A stretch of 40,181 bases of DNA from a virus: IMG/VR virus record IMGVR_UViG_3300027858_000010, positions 1-40,181 of that record; one strand, written 5' to 3'. The notes under the pieces were generated by a model. The model did no database searches. It was not told the DNA's origin and saw nothing but the letters and a program-made list of their open reading frames with translations. Both the position numbers and the translations under genes were made by a program. Shown one piece after another: positions 21,899-31,003 of the stretch (its first letter is position 1; the number at the start of each line of letters is the position of its first letter).

Positions 21899-22826
21899 TA
21901 GTCATCTTACAGGACGCAATCCTGTTGCACGTTTAGATGACCTTGTTGAAATTCAATTTGAAAAATGGGAATACATTATAGAACTTGCCAATGAAAATGA
22001 TGTACCTATTGTTCACACTGGAGATATATTCAACGTTGCTATAATTGCAAATTCATTACTCACTCGACTTGGAGAAATATTAACCAAATTACATAACCCA
22101 TTGTATTTTGTTTGGGGTAATCATGACCTTCAATATCATTCTATGGATATGTGGGATCGTACATCATTAGGAGTCCTTTGGAAAAACAATAACAAAGTAA
22201 AACATATCTCTGAATTCTGGAGAGATTATAAAATGTGGTGGGCATGGCTGGATTGGGAATCAAAAGAAATACAATGGTATGGAGATCGTCCAGGTTTACT
22301 TTTATCTCATAAAGCTATTGTATCCGGTAAAAAATTAAAAAGACAAGGTTCATGGATCTTAGATGACACCGAATTTTGCTCAAATATTGATACTGATCCC
22401 CAACTTAAAGGATTTTATTTGATTATTTGTGGTCATTGGCACAGACGCTATATTTACAAACATCAAGAAACAAGAGTAATCAATCCTGGGCCTATAATCA
22501 GACGTACAGTTGAAGAATGGTTCATACCTTCAGTTACACTATTAAATCTTGACACATTAATACATAAAGAACTAATTATATCCGACCTTGATCCAGAGCA
22601 GGTTTTGTCCAGAACTCACATTGAACAAAACATTGAAACAATGACAGACAATGTTTTAAAATTTGTTGATTCATTGAAAAACAAAAAATTCAAACATAAA
22701 AAATCATTTTTAAAAACATTAATGCATAATTTAGATCAACATGAACTTCCTAATAGAGTAGAAACAATAATCAGAACAACAACAGCAGATCTAATTGAAA
22801 AAGGAGTTATCAATGAACAATTTTAA
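21876..22826 (+). CDS. Mre11/SbcD-like nuclease
   Basis: A 316-residue calcineurin-like metallophosphoesterase. The metal-binding motifs are in order: GDSH (D8, H10), GDIF (D50), GNHD (81-84), SHK near 145 and GHWH near 187. The C-terminal 110 residues are helical, as expected for the Rad50-binding part. It overlaps the ends of both neighbouring genes (23 bases with the Rad50 N-half, 14 with the thymidylate-synthase-like gene). In T4 the pair is gp47/gp46, which creates 3' single strands for UvsX-driven recombination. Here the same role is likely. Confidence 0.85.
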   Translation: MEILVVGDSHLTGRNPVARLDDLVEIQFEKWEYIIELANENDVPIVHTGDIFNVAIIANSLLTRLGEILTKLHNPLYFVWGNHDLQYHSMDMWDRTSLGVLWKNNNKVKHISEFWRDYKMWWAWLDWESKEIQWYGDRPGLLLSHKAIVSGKKLKRQGSWILDDTEFCSNIDTDPQLKGFYLIICGHWHRRYIYKHQETRVINPGPIIRRTVEEWFIPSVTLLNLDTLIHKELIISDLDPEQVLSRTHIEQNIETMTDNVLKFVDSLKNKKFKHKKSFLKTLMHNLDQHELPNRVETIIRTTTADLIEKGVINEQF

Positions 22827-23607
22827 ACCCGTACAAATTATGGCTAATGATTTAAACGATTGTTACTTTCAACTATTATCTTATGTTTGGGAATTTGGCA
22901 GAAAATACAAGATTGATACAGGATCATTTGCTGGAGCATCAAGATTGGAATTTGATTTTTGCTCTGGTTTTATCAATTATCCTCACACCAGACCGCTTGC
23001 TCCAATCATGCCTGAAGGTATCCCTCCTGTAACAACCGATGAAAAGCTGGAACTTGAGTATTTTCCCAATTACTTAATGAACCCTGAATTGGAAGGCAAT
23101 GAGCATTACAAATATAGCTCATGGATCAATGGTACAGATCATTACAGACATTTTTTAGCAAAACCGGAAGCATTACAAACAGAAGAAGAAAAACTATCAG
23201 ATGAAGAATTCATAGACAATAAAGAAACCCCTTTAGAATGGGTTGTCAGGCACTTTAAAGAAAAAGGGTATGGGAACAACCATTGCTACATTAACGTTGG
23301 AAATGTGGACTCTGGCTTTAACTATGACATACCCTATGACAATGAAGGTGAGCGCAAGACATCCCCCTGTCTCAGAGGTATCGATTTCAAGATTAAAGGT
23401 GGTTATCTAATAATGGGTTGTATCTTTAGATCCTGGGATCTTTATGCAGGGTTTCCTGAAAACATGGGAGGACTTACCTTATTAAATGAGTATGTTGCTA
23501 ATCAATTAGATGATGTTGAACCAGGGCCATTAACTTTTACATCTATGGGCCTTCATGCCTATGATTATCAGATAGATCCTATCCTGAGTATACTTAAAAA
23601 AAGTTAA
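22813..23607 (+). CDS. Thymidylate synthase-like enzyme (archaeal-type ThyA or dUMP hydroxymethylase)
   Basis: About 264 residues from ATG 22813, with AAAGGAG just upstream. The catalytic region is SPCLRGIDFKI (the PC nucleophile position of thymidylate synthase), followed by FRSWDLYAGFPENMGGLTLLNEY. This corresponds to RS.D....P.N of ThyA, and the Asn that selects dUMP over dCMP is kept. GLHAYDYQID matches the final His-Tyr region. Overall it resembles the archaeal-type synthase more than E. coli ThyA. It would methylate or hydroxymethylate dUMP using a tetrahydrofolate donor. It is inserted between the two halves of Rad50. A hydroxymethylase would imply modified phage DNA; the sequence alone does not decide. 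Confidence 0.8.
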   Translation: MNNFKPVQIMANDLNDCYFQLLSYVWEFGRKYKIDTGSFAGASRLEFDFCSGFINYPHTRPLAPIMPEGIPPVTTDEKLELEYFPNYLMNPELEGNEHYKYSSWINGTDHYRHFLAKPEALQTEEEKLSDEEFIDNKETPLEWVVRHFKEKGYGNNHCYINVGNVDSGFNYDIPYDNEGERKTSPCLRGIDFKIKGGYLIMGCIFRSWDLYAGFPENMGGLTLLNEYVANQLDDVEPGPLTFTSMGLHAYDYQIDPILSILKKS

Positions 23608-23657
23608 CTTGAATTATACCAATATAAAAATTTAAAAATTTTTATGGAGGAAAAAAA

Positions 23658-23918
23658 ATGGATTTAGTTGAAGCAAAAATCACTAAAATGAAAAATTTTT
23701 TGAATGACATGAAAAACAAAAATCAAAGAGCAATAGCTCAAGAAGAACTACTTCTTAATCAACTAAAAGAAGAATTTGATATTGATAATTTGGAGGAAGG
23801 ATATGAGCTTTATGATCAATTAATTGATGAAAAAGAAGACAGAAAAAAAAGAGTTGCAAATCAAACAGAATCATTATACAATTCTATCGTTTCTGAAGGA
23901 TTGATCGATGCCACATAA
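23658..23918 (+). CDS. Coiled-coil protein, possible Rad50 arm segment
   Basis: An 86-residue charged helical protein with GGAGG eight bases before ATG. Two heptad-rich helices are joined near FDIDNLEEGYELYDQLIDE, as in the descending coiled-coil arm of Rad50-like proteins just after the hook. It overlaps the C-terminal Rad50 half by 11 bases. It could be a separate arm segment, so the complex would be built from three chains. The call depends on context. Confidence 0.55.
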   Translation: MDLVEAKITKMKNFLNDMKNKNQRAIAQEELLLNQLKEEFDIDNLEEGYELYDQLIDEKEDRKKRVANQTESLYNSIVSEGLIDAT

Positions 23919-24498
23919 TGAAACATTCACAAAACTGTGTGAAATGATTAACATTATGGAAACCGAATTGGTATTCGCTCAATCCAGTTTGCGCTCCAAC
24001 AGACTCATAATTGCCAAAGAAAAATCTATTTTGGAATCCCTGGAGATGGCAAAATCTTATGTCATCAAAATTGGGGATACTACCAGAAAAGAAGTCAAAG
24101 ATTTTATTGAAAACACCGTTACTTTTGCTATCCAAACAGTCTACGGTGACGAGTATAGTTTTGTAGCTCAATTTAATTATGATAAAAGAGACCAATTTGA
24201 AATACAATGGTTTATTGATAGGAATGGAGTTCTTCTTGAACCACGTAAAGACACTATATCAGGAGGCTTAACAGACGTTACTGCTTTTTCTCTCCGATTG
24301 GTCATCCATGCTTTAGAAGAACCTGATCCTGCCCCCATCCTTATCATGGATGAACCTTTTAAAAATGTTTCCAAAAGATATATCCCTTTAGTTTCAAAAA
24401 TGATCAAAGAAATTTCAAAATTATTAAGTCTTCAAATCATTATGTGTAGTCATACAAATGAATTAATCGAACAAGCAGACAATATCATTTACTTATAG
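23908..24498 (+). CDS. Rad50/SbcC-like ATPase, C-terminal half
   Basis: A 196-residue protein with a short N-terminal helical arm and then the C-lobe of an SMC-type ATPase. The ABC signature is ISGGLTDVTAFSLRL (about 122-136). Walker B is APILIMDEPFKNV (about 146-158), with the catalytic Glu. A switch histidine follows in CSHTNELIEQADNIIYL. Walker A is absent. It complements the N-terminal half at 20828-21898. There is no CxxC in this chain, so the hook is provided only by the N-half. The start is supported by AAGGA seven bases upstream. A hairpin follows the stop. Confidence 0.8.
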   Translation: MPHNETFTKLCEMINIMETELVFAQSSLRSNRLIIAKEKSILESLEMAKSYVIKIGDTTRKEVKDFIENTVTFAIQTVYGDEYSFVAQFNYDKRDQFEIQWFIDRNGVLLEPRKDTISGGLTDVTAFSLRLVIHALEEPDPAPILIMDEPFKNVSKRYIPLVSKMIKEISKLLSLQIIMCSHTNELIEQADNIIYL

Positions 24499-24506
24499 AA
24501 AAGACC

Positions 24507-24534
24507 AATCCTGATTATACTTTAGATCAGGATT
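24507..24534 (+). terminator. Probable intrinsic terminator after the Rad50 C-half
   Basis: AATCCTGAT, a 10-base loop and ATCAGGATT form a perfect 9-bp stem, followed by TTC. The T-run is short (GATTTTC including the stem). It lies eight bases past the stop and before the largest gap in this part of the window, so it is a reasonable end for the recombination operon. Confidence 0.55.
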
Positions 24535-24648
24535 TTCATACCTTAAAAAATAATCAATTAAAACTTATTAAGGTTGGATATTTAAAGAGTCAATTTCATT
24601 GGAAACTCTATCAGATAACTATGATTATACTCAACAGGAGAAAAAACG
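24535..24648 (+). other. Intergenic leader upstream of the nucleotide-metabolism genes
   Basis: This gap contains no ORF of note. It holds two weak inverted repeats: CCTTAA/TTAAGG (24541 and 24568) and AGAGT/ACTCT (24586 and 24605). A TATACT at 24626-24631 could be a -10 box, but no -35 box stands at the right distance. A promoter for the reductase operon is likely somewhere here, but the sequence does not define it. Confidence 0.3.
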
Positions 24649-25269
24649 ATGATAGAACAAACATTAGATTTAGTAGACAACAAAGAAGAATTACAAGATT
24701 TATTACTAAACATGGGAATATTACCGGAATTAAACAGAACATTTTTAAACCCATTAGGATTAAACTTAATACTAAATAAGGAATTAAATTTAGAATTACA
24801 AAAAACAGATAGTCCAGAAGGAATAATAGCCCACACCGTTGATTCATTTCGATTGAAAGTATTTAATGATTATAGAAATAAAAAACATAAAGAAAGACAG
24901 GAAATGGCAGGGTTTATAATCCAGACCAAAGACCTGATAAGAAAAGATAAATTAACAAAAGATAAAGACCTCCATCTCTCCTCTCCTGAAAATCTAAAAT
25001 TAAAAAAACTATTAAATTGTGTTGATGATATTTCCTATAAGATAAAACGTATACTTATGGAAAACTCTGCAATTAAAGACAAAAATGGAGCAGATATTGA
25101 TTTCAATAAAGTATTCCGTGATATGGAAGTAGATTTTGCTATGGATAATTATTTAGACGGAATTACTAAAGCTATACTTATTTATTATCAAGAGGATATT
25201 GAATTGGAATTAGATAAAATTAAAAAAATCAAAACAAAACAAGATAAGACTTTCAGGGGGAAAAGATAA
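24649..25269 (+). CDS. Hypothetical protein upstream of ribonucleotide reductase
   Basis: A 206-residue helical protein, AGGAG about nine bases before ATG. It is Leu-rich at the N-terminus (LDLVDNKEELQDLLLNMGILPELNRTFLNPLGLNL) and contains GIIAHTVDSFRLKVFNDYRNKKHKERQEMAGFIIQTKDLI, which looks like a conserved core. The C-terminus is lysine-rich. It shows no recognisable domain. The stop overlaps the reductase start (TAATG), so the two are coupled. Phages sometimes place small companions next to nucleotide-pool genes, but its function is unknown. Confidence 0.6.
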   Translation: MIEQTLDLVDNKEELQDLLLNMGILPELNRTFLNPLGLNLILNKELNLELQKTDSPEGIIAHTVDSFRLKVFNDYRNKKHKERQEMAGFIIQTKDLIRKDKLTKDKDLHLSSPENLKLKKLLNCVDDISYKIKRILMENSAIKDKNGADIDFNKVFRDMEVDFAMDNYLDGITKAILIYYQEDIELELDKIKKIKTKQDKTFRGKR

Positions 25270-27602
25270 TGACATTAGAAGGAGAGTGGACTTATTCAGA
25301 TAACGCAATAGCAATTTATAAACGACTATATTTTGATAAACTGAAAGGAGAAACCAAACCATCACAAACCCACTCACGAATAGCCAAATTTGTAGGGGAA
25401 AGTCCTGCCGAACAAAATCAATTCTTTAATATACTCGAAGAAAAAATATTCAGACCTAATTCACCCTGCATAATCAATGCAGGTAGTGATTCAAAAAATC
25501 CACATGATCGTGCCTTATCCGCTTGCTATGTCCTGGGCCTGGAAGATTCAATGGACTCTATCATTGAAATGTGGGGAGTCTGTGCTAAAATTTATGCATC
25601 TGGAGCAGGATCAGGCATACCTATTACTAACCTCAGAGAAAAAGGAGCAAGTATCTCAACAGGTGGTTCAGCATCCGGCCCATTAGCTTATCTAAATGTT
25701 GTTGATATGTTAAGCAACACAGTAAGATCTGGAGGTAAGACAAGACGTGCAGCTAACATGGGTATCTTTAAATATGATCATCCTGATGTATTAAAAATAT
25801 TAGATTCAAAATTAAATGGTGAAATTCAAACATTTAATTTATCTATGAGTGTCGATGATAAATTTATGATGAAGAAGCACAAGAAAGGTCAGGTTCATTT
25901 GTCAAGTCCAAGCACAAAAGAAATAGCAACCACTATTCATAGAGATGATATTTGGAAAAGAGCTATTAGAAATGCATGGACTAACGGTGATCCTGGCCTT
26001 TTCTTTTTTGACACCGTAAATAAATTCAATCCATTCCCAAGCTTGGGAGACATTGATTGCACTAACCCCTGCGGAGAAGTACCACTACCCCCGTGGTCAA
26101 TCTGCAACATAGGTTCGATTAATGTCTCCCATTTTGTAGATGCCAGTTTTAATTTTGATTGGGATAAATTTAAAAAAATAATTCCTTTATGTTTTACATT
26201 CCTTGATCGAGTAATAGAAAAACAAGAATACATTCATCAACGCTTCATGAAGAACGCAAAAGATTGGAGACCCGTTGGATTAGGTATCATGGGATTTGCT
26301 GATGCTCTTATTAAAATGAATATGGCATATGATTCCCAAGAAGCAATAGGATTTTTTGAAAAAATATGTTTTGAATTAAATCGTACCTGTATTAAAACAT
26401 CTATTGAAATGGCAAAAGATGTTGATGAATGGGTTGTGCAAATTCCTGATAAAGATCAAGAACATTTCCGAAATCTTATTAAATACTATACAAAAAATGA
26501 TGAACAAATATTAAAAGACTTTGATAAATATGGTATTCATAATTCTAACTGGACAATGATAGCTCCAACAGGATCAACATCTATGTCTGCTGATTGCTCC
26601 TATGCCTGGGAACCATTGATGGCATTAGTATGGGAGAAACCTCTCGTAGAATCTGATGAAGTCCTTAAAATAATCCATCCACAATTTGAAAAACATTTAG
26701 ATGAACTTATGAAGATGGGGCGGCAATTTACTACTATCAAAACAAAAGAAGAAATGATAAAAGATATTATTGAACACAATGGATCAATTCAAAAATTATC
26801 TTATTTTCCTCAACATTTTAGAGATGTTTACAAAGTAGCCCACGATATAGATCCTATATTTAAAGTATCAATGCAAGGAATGGGTCAAAAATGGATCTCA
26901 ATGGCAATCAGTTCAACTACTAACCTTCCTAATTATGCTACTGAAGATGATATTGAAAATATATTTAGAGTAGCATGGAAAAATGGATTAAAAGGAATAA
27001 CCGTATTCAGAGATGGTTGTAGAAGTGATCAGATTGTACACTTTGGAAAACAAAAAATTAATAAAGAAAAAGAAATTAAAGAACGACCAATTAAAAGAGA
27101 TGGATCTACCGTTGAAATCAATACTCCTCATGGTAAATTTTATGTCACAGTAAATTTTGTCAATGATAAACCTATTGAAATGTTTTTCTCAGTTGGAAAA
27201 CAGGGAGGATTAGTTAACGTAGTCATTGATGCATTGGCAAGGATCTGTTCCAAAGGACTTCAAGCAGGTATGGATATGGAATGGATTATTGATACTCTTG
27301 AAGGACTTAAAGGTGATACACCTTTTTGGTTTAAAATTGCTGACAGTGAAAAAAAATCAACTCAAGCTCAATCAATTGTCGATGCTTTATCTAAAGTATT
27401 ATTTTATCATTTCATGCCTGATGAAGATAGAACAATTTTAGAATATAACGTTGATAATCTCAATCCAGCTATCTATGCTGATGATCGTGATGATTATATT
27501 AATTTTGAACGTTGCCCTGAATGTAATAAAAAAGGATTAACACATAAAACAGGATGCAGAGGAGGTGAATGTATTTTCTGTGGCTTTACTAATTGTAGTT
27601 AA
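25269..27602 (+). CDS. nrdJ: Class II (adenosylcobalamin-dependent) ribonucleotide reductase
   Basis: A 777-residue single-chain reductase converting ribonucleotides to deoxyribonucleotides. The active-site set is present: SACYV with C86, the NPCGE motif at 266-270 (C268 radical site, E270), ICNIGSINV after it and APTGSTS near residue 440. The second half has the vitamin B12-dependent NrdJ C-terminal region (TPHGKFYVTVNFVNDKPIEMFFSVGKQGG). A final zinc ribbon (CPEC ... CIFCGFTNC) follows. No NrdB radical subunit, NrdG activase or N-terminal ATP cone is present, which fits class II. It needs cobalamin from the host. Overlap with the upstream gene suggests coupling. Confidence 0.88.
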   Translation: MTLEGEWTYSDNAIAIYKRLYFDKLKGETKPSQTHSRIAKFVGESPAEQNQFFNILEEKIFRPNSPCIINAGSDSKNPHDRALSACYVLGLEDSMDSIIEMWGVCAKIYASGAGSGIPITNLREKGASISTGGSASGPLAYLNVVDMLSNTVRSGGKTRRAANMGIFKYDHPDVLKILDSKLNGEIQTFNLSMSVDDKFMMKKHKKGQVHLSSPSTKEIATTIHRDDIWKRAIRNAWTNGDPGLFFFDTVNKFNPFPSLGDIDCTNPCGEVPLPPWSICNIGSINVSHFVDASFNFDWDKFKKIIPLCFTFLDRVIEKQEYIHQRFMKNAKDWRPVGLGIMGFADALIKMNMAYDSQEAIGFFEKICFELNRTCIKTSIEMAKDVDEWVVQIPDKDQEHFRNLIKYYTKNDEQILKDFDKYGIHNSNWTMIAPTGSTSMSADCSYAWEPLMALVWEKPLVESDEVLKIIHPQFEKHLDELMKMGRQFTTIKTKEEMIKDIIEHNGSIQKLSYFPQHFRDVYKVAHDIDPIFKVSMQGMGQKWISMAISSTTNLPNYATEDDIENIFRVAWKNGLKGITVFRDGCRSDQIVHFGKQKINKEKEIKERPIKRDGSTVEINTPHGKFYVTVNFVNDKPIEMFFSVGKQGGLVNVVIDALARICSKGLQAGMDMEWIIDTLEGLKGDTPFWFKIADSEKKSTQAQSIVDALSKVLFYHFMPDEDRTILEYNVDNLNPAIYADDRDDYINFERCPECNKKGLTHKTGCRGGECIFCGFTNCS

Positions 27603-27616
27603 AAAGGAGATAGTAA

Positions 27617-28021
27617 ATGCCAAAAATAAATCTTCAGATTAAAAAACCACAATTAAAAATTACAAGACTTACAGCAACAAACCACAATTACATTGCTATA
27701 AACGATCCTGATAATTTCACTTTACTAACAGACAATCGCTGTGAAGAAGAAAAATTTTCCAGAGTAGATGTATTTTCTATTAACCATTATTATTTAATAG
27801 GTACTGAATGGTTATGTGAAAAGATATTCTATCCTTCTGATTATGGCATTGAAAAAATAAATAAAGAAGAAAATCATCCTTATAAAAGACTGTACAAAAA
27901 ATTACTTGATGAAGGTATAGGAATTATGCATGAAAGACTTATACCCAATATCAAAAAACCAGTTAAAAGAGTAAACTTAGAATGTAAACCAAAAAGGATG
28001 CAATTGGAATGCAACGATTAA
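27617..28021 (+). CDS. Unknown protein tagged at both termini
   Basis: A 134-residue protein with AAAAAGGAG eight bases upstream. The N-terminus MPKINLQIKKPQLKITRL and the C-terminus VKRVNLECKPKRMQLECND both carry the basic-hydrophobic tag pattern. The end is close to those of the UvsY-like and zinc-ribbon proteins (KPKRxxL). The central part is alpha/beta with a WLCEKIFYPSDYG segment. No enzyme motif is seen. Because it carries the tag twice and overlaps the FEN nuclease gene by 13 bases, a bridging role in the replisome can be imagined. There is no direct evidence. Confidence 0.6.
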   Translation: MPKINLQIKKPQLKITRLTATNHNYIAINDPDNFTLLTDNRCEEEKFSRVDVFSINHYYLIGTEWLCEKIFYPSDYGIEKINKEENHPYKRLYKKLLDEGIGIMHERLIPNIKKPVKRVNLECKPKRMQLECND

Positions 28022-28899
28022 AATTAAATCCTAACCTGGATGGTAATTCAACTCTCATAATCGATGGCAGATTCTTAGCTTATAGAACTGTCTTCAGTCA
28101 ACAAGCTAAACTATCATATCAAGGTACAGATACCGGAATGATATTTGGTTTTTTTAAAACCCTTCAATCCATTGCTAATAGATTTGAAGTCAACAATACA
28201 GTTATCATGTGGGATATAACTCCTTCAAAATTTGGTGTTCGCAGAAAAGAATATGAAGGATACAAAGTAAGAGAATTAAAGAAACAATCTACTGGTAAAG
28301 AGTTAGCCGAAAGAAAACAATTTGAATTAGACTATTCAGATCTAATTATCCTTGTAGAAAAATTAGGATTTGCAGATTACGCACTTGATAAATATGAAGC
28401 TGATGATTCTATTGCTCTATTCTGTAAACAGTTTAATGGTACAAAGATAATAGCCACAAGAGATGAAGATATGTATCAGTTAATCAATGAAGATACATAT
28501 ATTTTTGATCCATCTAACAAAAAGAAAAAAGATCTCAAATGGTTTATGAGAAAATATGGTATTTCTCCTGAACAATGGATAGACTACAAAGCTATCGCAG
28601 GTTGTAAATCTGATACCGTTCCTGGTATTCCTGGGATGGGAGAAAAAAGAACATTAGCATACCTCAAAGGTGATAAAAAATGGGAAAAAAGAATAAAAGA
28701 CAATGAAGAACTATATAATTTATGTCATCGTCTTGTTATTCTTCCTCACCCTTCTCTTTATAATTATCAAATGCAATGGAAACAAACTGAATTAAATCAG
28801 GATATTTTTATTGATTTTTGTCAGTCATACGGGTTCAATTCATTTTTAGATGAAATAGAAAATTTTTTTATTTTTATGAAAGGAGGAAAACAGTGGTAA
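28009..28899 (+). CDS. 5'-3' exonuclease / flap endonuclease (FEN)
   Basis: A 296-residue FEN-family nuclease that removes RNA primers or 5' flaps. IIDGRFLAYR holds the first metal Asp. YEADDSIALF (129-138) and ATRDEDMYQL (149-158) carry further metal ligands. GCKSDTVPGIPGMGEKRTLAYL (198-219) holds the last Asp and the helix-hairpin-helix. All expected carboxylates are present. The N-terminus has a MQRLKLNPN tag not usual for the family. Its partners are the palm polymerase, which lacks a 5' nuclease domain. The frame overlaps both neighbours. Confidence 0.88.
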   Translation: MQRLKLNPNLDGNSTLIIDGRFLAYRTVFSQQAKLSYQGTDTGMIFGFFKTLQSIANRFEVNNTVIMWDITPSKFGVRRKEYEGYKVRELKKQSTGKELAERKQFELDYSDLIILVEKLGFADYALDKYEADDSIALFCKQFNGTKIIATRDEDMYQLINEDTYIFDPSNKKKKDLKWFMRKYGISPEQWIDYKAIAGCKSDTVPGIPGMGEKRTLAYLKGDKKWEKRIKDNEELYNLCHRLVILPHPSLYNYQMQWKQTELNQDIFIDFCQSYGFNSFLDEIENFFIFMKGGKQW

Positions 28900-29597
28900 C
28901 AGGTAAAATGAAACATAAAAACAAAAAATATGGTATAGAATATTATGAAAGATGTAAAGCCAAAGGAATCGATTATGCTTTCTATGGTAACTGGCAAAAA
29001 CAATATGCTAAAATGGTTGTATTTGTCTCTGAAATATATAAAATTGAAATGAAGGATAAAGTGCTACTTGATGTGGGTTCTGCTTGTGGTGCCAATCTCA
29101 GAGCATTTAAAGAAACTGGAGTATTTGCCAAGTGTATTGGAATTGATATAAGTGAAGTCTTGGTACAAATAGGAAATAAAGCTAACAAGTTTGATCCAAA
29201 TGAATTAATTGTTGATGACTGTGCAACAATGAAAAAGATACCGGATGAATCCATTGATTTAATTCATTGTTCTCAGTTGTTTGAACACTTGCCCTTAGTT
29301 GAAGTTGAAAAAACAATCAGATCATTTGAAAGAGTATTAAAAAAAGATGGTATAGGTTTTGTTACTTTAAATGCTATTAAAAAAGGACAAACCGCTAAAG
29401 ATGTAACAGATCAAGATCCAACTCATATAACTGTAATGGATGAAAATCAATGGACAAAAAGATTTAGACACTTTAATTTAAAAAAAGACATTAATAAAGT
29501 TTTAGCAAAAGCTAAATTTTATCCTGGGGATGATGGAAAAAATTTCTATCAACATTACATTAACGATTGGAGCGTGTTTGTATTTAACAAACCGTAG
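28893..29597 (+). CDS. Class I SAM-dependent methyltransferase, copy 1
   Basis: A 234-residue protein starting at GTG 28893 with AGGAGG six bases upstream. The SAM motif I is LLDVGSACGANLRAF (58-72), the acidic residue that contacts the ribose is in GIDIS, and a post-motif HCSQLFEHLP and a final strand (GIGFVTLNA) are present. This fold methylates many substrates, and no clear substrate signature is visible. It shares YGNWQ-(K/R)-x-(Y/F)-AK and the C-terminal FY-x-x-(Y/W) region with the second copy at 32378, so the two are paralogues. Proximity to replication genes hints at DNA or nucleotide modification, but protein or RNA are equally possible. Confidence 0.75.
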   Translation: MVTGKMKHKNKKYGIEYYERCKAKGIDYAFYGNWQKQYAKMVVFVSEIYKIEMKDKVLLDVGSACGANLRAFKETGVFAKCIGIDISEVLVQIGNKANKFDPNELIVDDCATMKKIPDESIDLIHCSQLFEHLPLVEVEKTIRSFERVLKKDGIGFVTLNAIKKGQTAKDVTDQDPTHITVMDENQWTKRFRHFNLKKDINKVLAKAKFYPGDDGKNFYQHYINDWSVFVFNKP

Positions 29598-29617
29598 AGA
29601 GGATAAAGGTAAATAAT

Positions 29618-31003
29618 GTGGATCTTGATTTTAACAATCATTTTCTTAATCAAATAATATATCATTCAATAAAAAATACAAATTTCATAAAAGCAATACG
29701 CAACATAGTTCCCATCGACATATATAAAACTAAAGATCGTAAATTTATAATGGATATGATCTATGGTTACTATGATGATTTTAAAGAAGCACCAAGAGAA
29801 AATTTTTCAGATCTATTTAAAGAACGTGAAGACAGTATCAATGAAGATCTCCATAAGAAATGCCTAAATATATTCAACATACTAAATGATATAACAGGCT
29901 CAAATGGAGAATATATTCTTCAACGAATCAACGATGCTATCTATCACTTCCAATTAGAAGAAGCGAGTATCGAATTTGCATCATCAATAAAAAGTCAAAA
30001 GTACAATGATGCAATTGCCATTATATTAAAAGCAATCAAAAAACCAAAAGTAGTTGACGATCCATATTATAGTTACTTTACAGATAAATCGTTTATTGAA
30101 GAACGTATCAGTGATAAACGATATTTAATGCAAACTAAAATAAAAATGCTTGATGAAATCATTGGAGGGTTTCAAACTAACTGGTTAGTCACCTGTCTTG
30201 GAGCTACCAAGGCAGGTAAAACATGGATGTTAATTGAGCTTGCTCTTGTTGGCGTATGGCAAGGATTAAATATTTTATTTGTATCTTTAGAAATGGGCAA
30301 GGCACAAATCGATGAACGATTGGATATGGCAGTAGGCTTTATGACTTCCAATCCAGATGGTCAAGCTGAAATGCTACGCAAAGTAGGAGATGATTATATT
30401 AAAGTAAATGAAAAAGCTGATACTATCTATGAGATCGACAAGGTTATCAAAGCAAGAAATAAATATAAAAAAATATCAGGAGGTCATCTTGAAGTAGTTG
30501 CTTTTAATCGTGGTCGATTAAACTATTTAGATATTGATCGTATTCTTGATGAACTGGAGGAGAAAAAAGGACTGTTCTTTGATGCTGTTGTAGTTGATTA
30601 TTTAGGAATTATGAAAGAAACAGCCCCAGGACAAAATAAGAAAGAAAAAATTTCAGAAAACAGCATTGGATTAAAAGAGATCGCAGGTACAAGAAATATG
30701 TTAGCTATCTCTGCAATGCAAGGTAATCGAAAAGCTATGTCAGCAAAAATATTTAAATCAAATTTAGTTGCTGATGACATTGATACTATATTTAATTCAG
30801 ATTTAGTACTTGCCATATGTCAAACAGATATAGAAGAAAAGGAGGGCAAAGCCAGAATCTATATCGCTAATTACAGGCATGGTAAACAACATGGATCAAT
30901 AGGTATTTACAGGGATCTATCTATTGGTCAGTTTTCAATTGATAATTTTGAAATAAAAGATATTACCCCTGATGAAGAAAAGGAAGCTGGAGTTGATTAT
31001 TGA
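29618..31003 (+). CDS. DnaB-like replicative helicase
   Basis: A 461-residue protein starting at GTG 29618 with AAAGG upstream. An N-terminal helical domain (about 1-150, unlike bacterial DnaB) precedes a RecA-type motor. The motor has Walker A LGATKAGKTWM (about 194-204), H1a-like FVSLEMGKAQIDERL, Walker B VVVDYLG and a later Q-containing SAMQGN segment matching the sensor of phage DnaB helicases. A KQHGSIGIYRDL C-terminal strand region completes the fold. It would unwind DNA ahead of the split polymerase. The primase is encoded 2 kb downstream. It overlaps the next gene by 32 bases. Confidence 0.82.
   Translation: MDLDFNNHFLNQIIYHSIKNTNFIKAIRNIVPIDIYKTKDRKFIMDMIYGYYDDFKEAPRENFSDLFKEREDSINEDLHKKCLNIFNILNDITGSNGEYILQRINDAIYHFQLEEASIEFASSIKSQKYNDAIAIILKAIKKPKVVDDPYYSYFTDKSFIEERISDKRYLMQTKIKMLDEIIGGFQTNWLVTCLGATKAGKTWMLIELALVGVWQGLNILFVSLEMGKAQIDERLDMAVGFMTSNPDGQAEMLRKVGDDYIKVNEKADTIYEIDKVIKARNKYKKISGGHLEVVAFNRGRLNYLDIDRILDELEEKKGLFFDAVVVDYLGIMKETAPGQNKKEKISENSIGLKEIAGTRNMLAISAMQGNRKAMSAKIFKSNLVADDIDTIFNSDLVLAICQTDIEEKEGKARIYIANYRHGKQHGSIGIYRDLSIGQFSIDNFEIKDITPDEEKEAGVDY

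Noticed and set aside
24599-24631. Sigma70 promoter before the reductase operon (TTGGAA ... TATACT)
   Set aside because: The spacer would be 21 bases, too long for a confident call.
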